In this document: positions 24,229 to 26,220 of the stretch, in pieces | Layout of the letters: every line of letters begins with the position of its first letter | Numbering within the stretch: position 1 is the first letter of the stretch | NCBI GenBank assembly: GCA_035627375.1 | Contig: DASPLX010000016.1 | Location: 1 to 26,220, forward strand | From: DASPLX01 sp035627375 | GTDB taxonomy: Bacteria; Pseudomonadota; Gammaproteobacteria; Burkholderiales; Burkholderiaceae_D | Direction: 5' to 3' | Length of the DNA: 26,220 nt | The notes under the pieces: generated by a model | The model's input: the letters and a program-made list of their open reading frames with translations, nothing else | Told to the model about the DNA's origin: nothing | The model's database searches: none | Translations under genes and position numbers: made by a program

Positions 24229-24271
24229 GGCGGAACGGTGCGCGTCCGGCGCGGACGCGCACCGTTCCGCC
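24229..24271 (+). other. Intercistronic stem-loop with a perfect 19-bp stem
   Basis: GGCGGAACGGTGCGCGTCC pairs without mismatch to 24253-24271 around the 5-nt loop GGCGC. It begins 6 bp after the binding-protein stop and ends 20 bp before the LivF-type ATG. No T-run follows, so it is more likely a 3'-end stabiliser or attenuator than a full terminator. Confidence 0.8.
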
Positions 24272-24291
24272 CCTCTTCGGTTGAAGGCATC

Positions 24292-25155
24292 ATGACCACG
24301 CACACCGCACATTCCGCCAACGACAGCGGCTCTGCCGACGCCGGCCGCGCCTACCTCTCCGTCAACAACATCGAGGTGATCTACGATCATGTGATCCTCG
24401 TATTGAAAGGCGTGTCCCTGCAGGTACCGCACGGGAAGATCGTCGCCCTGCTCGGCGCCAACGGCGCCGGCAAGTCGACCACCTTGAAATCGATCTCGAC
24501 GCTGTTGCGCGGCGAGCGCGGCGAGGTCACCAAGGGCAACGTCGAATTCAAGGGCGAGCGCGTCGACCAGCTGACGCCGAACGAGCTGGTCAAGCGCGGC
24601 CTGTCGCAGGTGATGGAAGGCCGGCATTGCTTCGGCCATCTGACGATCGAGGAAAACCTGCTGACAGGCGCCTACACGCGCCGGATCTCGCGCGCCGAGC
24701 TGCGCGATTCGCTCGACATGGTCTACCACTATTTCCCGCGCCTCAAGCAGCGGCGCGCCTCGCAGGCCGGCTACACGTCGGGCGGCGAACAGCAGATGTG
24801 CGCGATCGGCCGGGCATTGATGGCGAAGCCGTCGATGATCCTGCTCGACGAGCCGTCGATGGGCCTGGCGCCGCAGATCGTCGAAGAGATTTTCGAGATC
24901 GTGCGCGATCTGAATACCAAGGAGAATGTGTCCTTCCTGCTGGCCGAGCAGAACACCATGGTGGCGCTGCGTTACGCAGACTTCGGCTACATCCTCGAAA
25001 ACGGACGCGTGGTGATGGAAGGCGAGGCGAAGGATTTGGCGACCAACGAAGACGTCAAGGAATTCTATCTCGGCATGTCCAGTGACGGCGGCGCGGGCCG
25101 CAAGAGTTTCCGCGACATGAAGTTCTACCGTCGCCGCAAGCGCTGGCTGGCATGA
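24292..25155 (+). CDS. LivF-type ABC transporter ATP-binding protein
   Basis: This 287-residue ATPase has Walker A GANGAGKS at about 55-62, the Q-loop-like region SQVMEGRHCFGHLTIEENLL, signature YTSGGEQQMCAIGRAL and Walker B MILLDEPSMGLAP, followed by LLAEQNT at the usual His-switch position. It partners the LivG-type ATPase. It is longer than typical LivF (about 235 residues) because of a 20-residue N-terminal lead and a basic C-terminal tail (GRKSFRDMKFYRRRKRWLA). The ATG at 24292 has only a weak GAAGG site and stands just after the strong hairpin, so lower expression than the binding protein is expected. Its TGA overlaps the next gene's ATG as ATGA. Confidence 0.93.
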   Translation: MTTHTAHSANDSGSADAGRAYLSVNNIEVIYDHVILVLKGVSLQVPHGKIVALLGANGAGKSTTLKSISTLLRGERGEVTKGNVEFKGERVDQLTPNELVKRGLSQVMEGRHCFGHLTIEENLLTGAYTRRISRAELRDSLDMVYHYFPRLKQRRASQAGYTSGGEQQMCAIGRALMAKPSMILLDEPSMGLAPQIVEEIFEIVRDLNTKENVSFLLAEQNTMVALRYADFGYILENGRVVMEGEAKDLATNEDVKEFYLGMSSDGGAGRKSFRDMKFYRRRKRWLA

Positions 25156-25517
25156 GCTCGGCGCAACGCACCGCCCTGTTCAAGAGGCTCTGCAAGGCGT
25201 GCGCGGCGCTGCCCGGCGTCACGCAAGACACCAAGTGGGGCAACGATCTGGTGTACTCGGTCGGCGGCAAGATGTTCGCCGTCACGGACATGGACTACAC
25301 GGGGTTTTCCTTCAAGGTCGACGACGATCGTTTCCTCGAGCTGACGGATCGTCCCGGTATCGTTCCGGCGCCCTACCTGGCGCGCGTGAAATGGATCCAG
25401 TTGAACGATGCGAAAGCCTTGCCGGAAACGGAAGCAATCGCGCTGGTGAAGCGTTCGTACGAACTGGTGTTCGCCAGACTGACCAAAAAACTGCAACAAC
25501 AAATACTCCATGGCTGA
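25152..25517 (+). CDS. MmcQ/YjbR family protein
   Basis: This 121-residue cytosolic protein has the MmcQ/YjbR pattern: a LFKRLCKACAALPGVTQDTKWGND start, GGKMFAVTDMD, FKVDDDRFLELTDRPGIVPAPYLARVKWIQL, then a C-terminal helix with SYELVFARLTKKL. The CyaY-like fold is called DNA-binding in databases, mainly from E. coli YjbR structure work, but its biological role is unclear. It starts inside the LivF-type stop (ATGA overlap), and its own stop overlaps the start of the PaaK-like gene by 8 bp. It is therefore a translationally coupled part of the operon rather than a bystander. No catalytic residues can be pointed to. Confidence 0.87.
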   Translation: MSSAQRTALFKRLCKACAALPGVTQDTKWGNDLVYSVGGKMFAVTDMDYTGFSFKVDDDRFLELTDRPGIVPAPYLARVKWIQLNDAKALPETEAIALVKRSYELVFARLTKKLQQQILHG

Positions 25518-26220
25518 CTTCCTCGATTCCCTCGAACACCGCGACCCGGCCGAACGCGAGCGCGCGCTGATGGCGGCGCTGCCGCGCCTGATCGAACGCG
25601 CGCAGGCGGCGCCGGGCTGGGCCCGCATCCTCGACGGCGTCGCTTCCGGCGATATCGACTCGCGCGCCGCGCTGGCGCGATTGCCGGTCACCCGCAAGTC
25701 GGACCTGAAAGATTTGCAAGCGCGCGACCTGCCGTTCGGCGGCTTGACGACCACGCCTAACGGCGCGCTGCGGCATGTCTTCATGTCGCCCGGCCCGATC
25801 TTCGATCCCGAGGGCCACGGCGACGATTGGTGGCGCTTCGCGCGGCCGCTGCATGCGCTCGGCCTGCGGCGCGGCGACCTGATCCAGAACTGCTTCGCCT
25901 ATCACTTCACGCCGGCGGCATTCATGGTCGAAGGCGCGGCCGCGAAGCTCGGCTGCCCCGTCATCCCGGCCGGCATCGGCCAGACCGAGATGCAAGTGCA
26001 GGCGATGGCGAACCTGAAGCCGGCGGCCTATGTCGGCACGCCCTCCTTCCTCAAGATCATCATCGAGAAGGCGCGCGAGATGGGCGCGGACGTCGCCAGC
26101 GTGCGACGCGCGCTGGTCAGCGCCGAGGCCTTGCCGCCATCGCTGCGCGCCTGGTTCCATGACAACGGCGTGCCGCATGTGCTGCAAACCTACGGCTCGG
26201 CCGACATCGGCAATATCGCC
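25510..26220 (+). CDS. PaaK-like adenylate-forming protein (phenylacetate-CoA ligase family), partial
   Basis: The frame is open from the ATG at 25510 to the window end (237 codons), so only the N-terminal half is visible. The pattern is that of the phenylacetate-CoA ligase family: LPVTRKSDLKDLQ near residue 60, then GDLIQNCFAYHFTPAAFMVEGAAAKLGCPVIPAG, AYVGTPSFLKIIIEKA and VLQTYGSADIGNIA at the A5 position. Where PaaK has the SSGTTGKP phosphate loop this protein has FMSPGPIFDPEG, so ATP binding or activity may be altered. I recall the same replacement in relatives from other proteobacteria. It overlaps the YjbR gene by 8 bp and shares the operon with an acyl-CoA synthetase and an ABC transporter, so it probably helps activate the imported acid. 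Confidence 0.82.
   Translation, partial: MADFLDSLEHRDPAERERALMAALPRLIERAQAAPGWARILDGVASGDIDSRAALARLPVTRKSDLKDLQARDLPFGGLTTTPNGALRHVFMSPGPIFDPEGHGDDWWRFARPLHALGLRRGDLIQNCFAYHFTPAAFMVEGAAAKLGCPVIPAGIGQTEMQVQAMANLKPAAYVGTPSFLKIIIEKAREMGADVASVRRALVSAEALPPSLRAWFHDNGVPHVLQTYGSADIGNIA

Noticed and set aside
22876..24729. 617-codon minus-strand frame opposite the binding-protein gene
   Set aside because: It is an antisense shadow of the substrate-binding protein and LivF-type genes and has no family motifs.
1..26220. CRISPR arrays, tRNAs, rRNAs, insertion sequences, prophage or defence genes
   Set aside because: No regular repeat-spacer pattern, no cloverleaf-like segment, no transposase or integrase motif and no defence-type domain was seen; composition is even apart from the short AT-rich intergenic stretches listed.

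Overview
The window is about 26.2 kb of GC-rich DNA with dense, short-spaced genes, and it carries no rRNA, tRNA, insertion sequence or CRISPR array that I can see. Codon use, the gene families (aminopeptidase P of the three-domain type, DUF6356, SRPBCC plus zinc alcohol dehydrogenase, HAAT-type ABC cluster with CoA ligases) and the protein wording point to a betaproteobacterium of the order Burkholderiales, perhaps Oxalobacteraceae. That placement is inference from protein resemblance, not a database result.

Left part (1-7.6 kb). A minus-strand operon runs SRPBCC membrane protein > zinc alcohol dehydrogenase > GST-like protein, the first two joined by an ATGA overlap. A secreted PEBP/Raf-kinase-inhibitor-like protein diverges from it and overlaps tail to tail with a type IB DNA topoisomerase. 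Next come a CodA-like amidohydrolase preceded by an 8-codon open frame with a strong Shine-Dalgarno, and an orphan LivJ-type binding protein convergent with it.

Middle part (7.7-17.6 kb). A dCACHE-type diguanylate cyclase is followed by an MFS transporter and a phytanoyl-CoA dioxygenase-like protein. Then come an Lrp/AsnC regulator, a small DUF6356 membrane protein, an AsmA/DUF748-like protein, an MgtC/SapB membrane protein, an aminopeptidase P with a clear rho-independent terminator, and a DJ-1/PfpI protein. The aminopeptidase P/PfpI divergent region holds several palindromes.

Right part (16.9-26.2 kb). This is the most coherent system. A Crp/Fnr regulator diverges from a plus-strand operon: long-chain-type acyl-CoA synthetase, LivG-type ATPase, LivH-type permease, LivM-type permease, substrate-binding protein, LivF-type ATPase, MmcQ/YjbR protein and a PaaK-like adenylate-forming protein cut by the window end. 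A perfect TTGTCA-N6-TGACAA repeat lies between regulator and operon, centred 41.5 bp before the start point predicted from a TACTAT -10 box. That is the classic class II activator position. The binding-protein gene is bracketed by two RNA hairpins, one with a perfect 19-bp stem. My reading is a regulated carboxylate uptake and CoA-activation module whose substrate cannot be read from sequence.

Several convergent gene pairs end within a few bases of each other or overlap, so transcription must stop inside or beyond the neighbouring gene.
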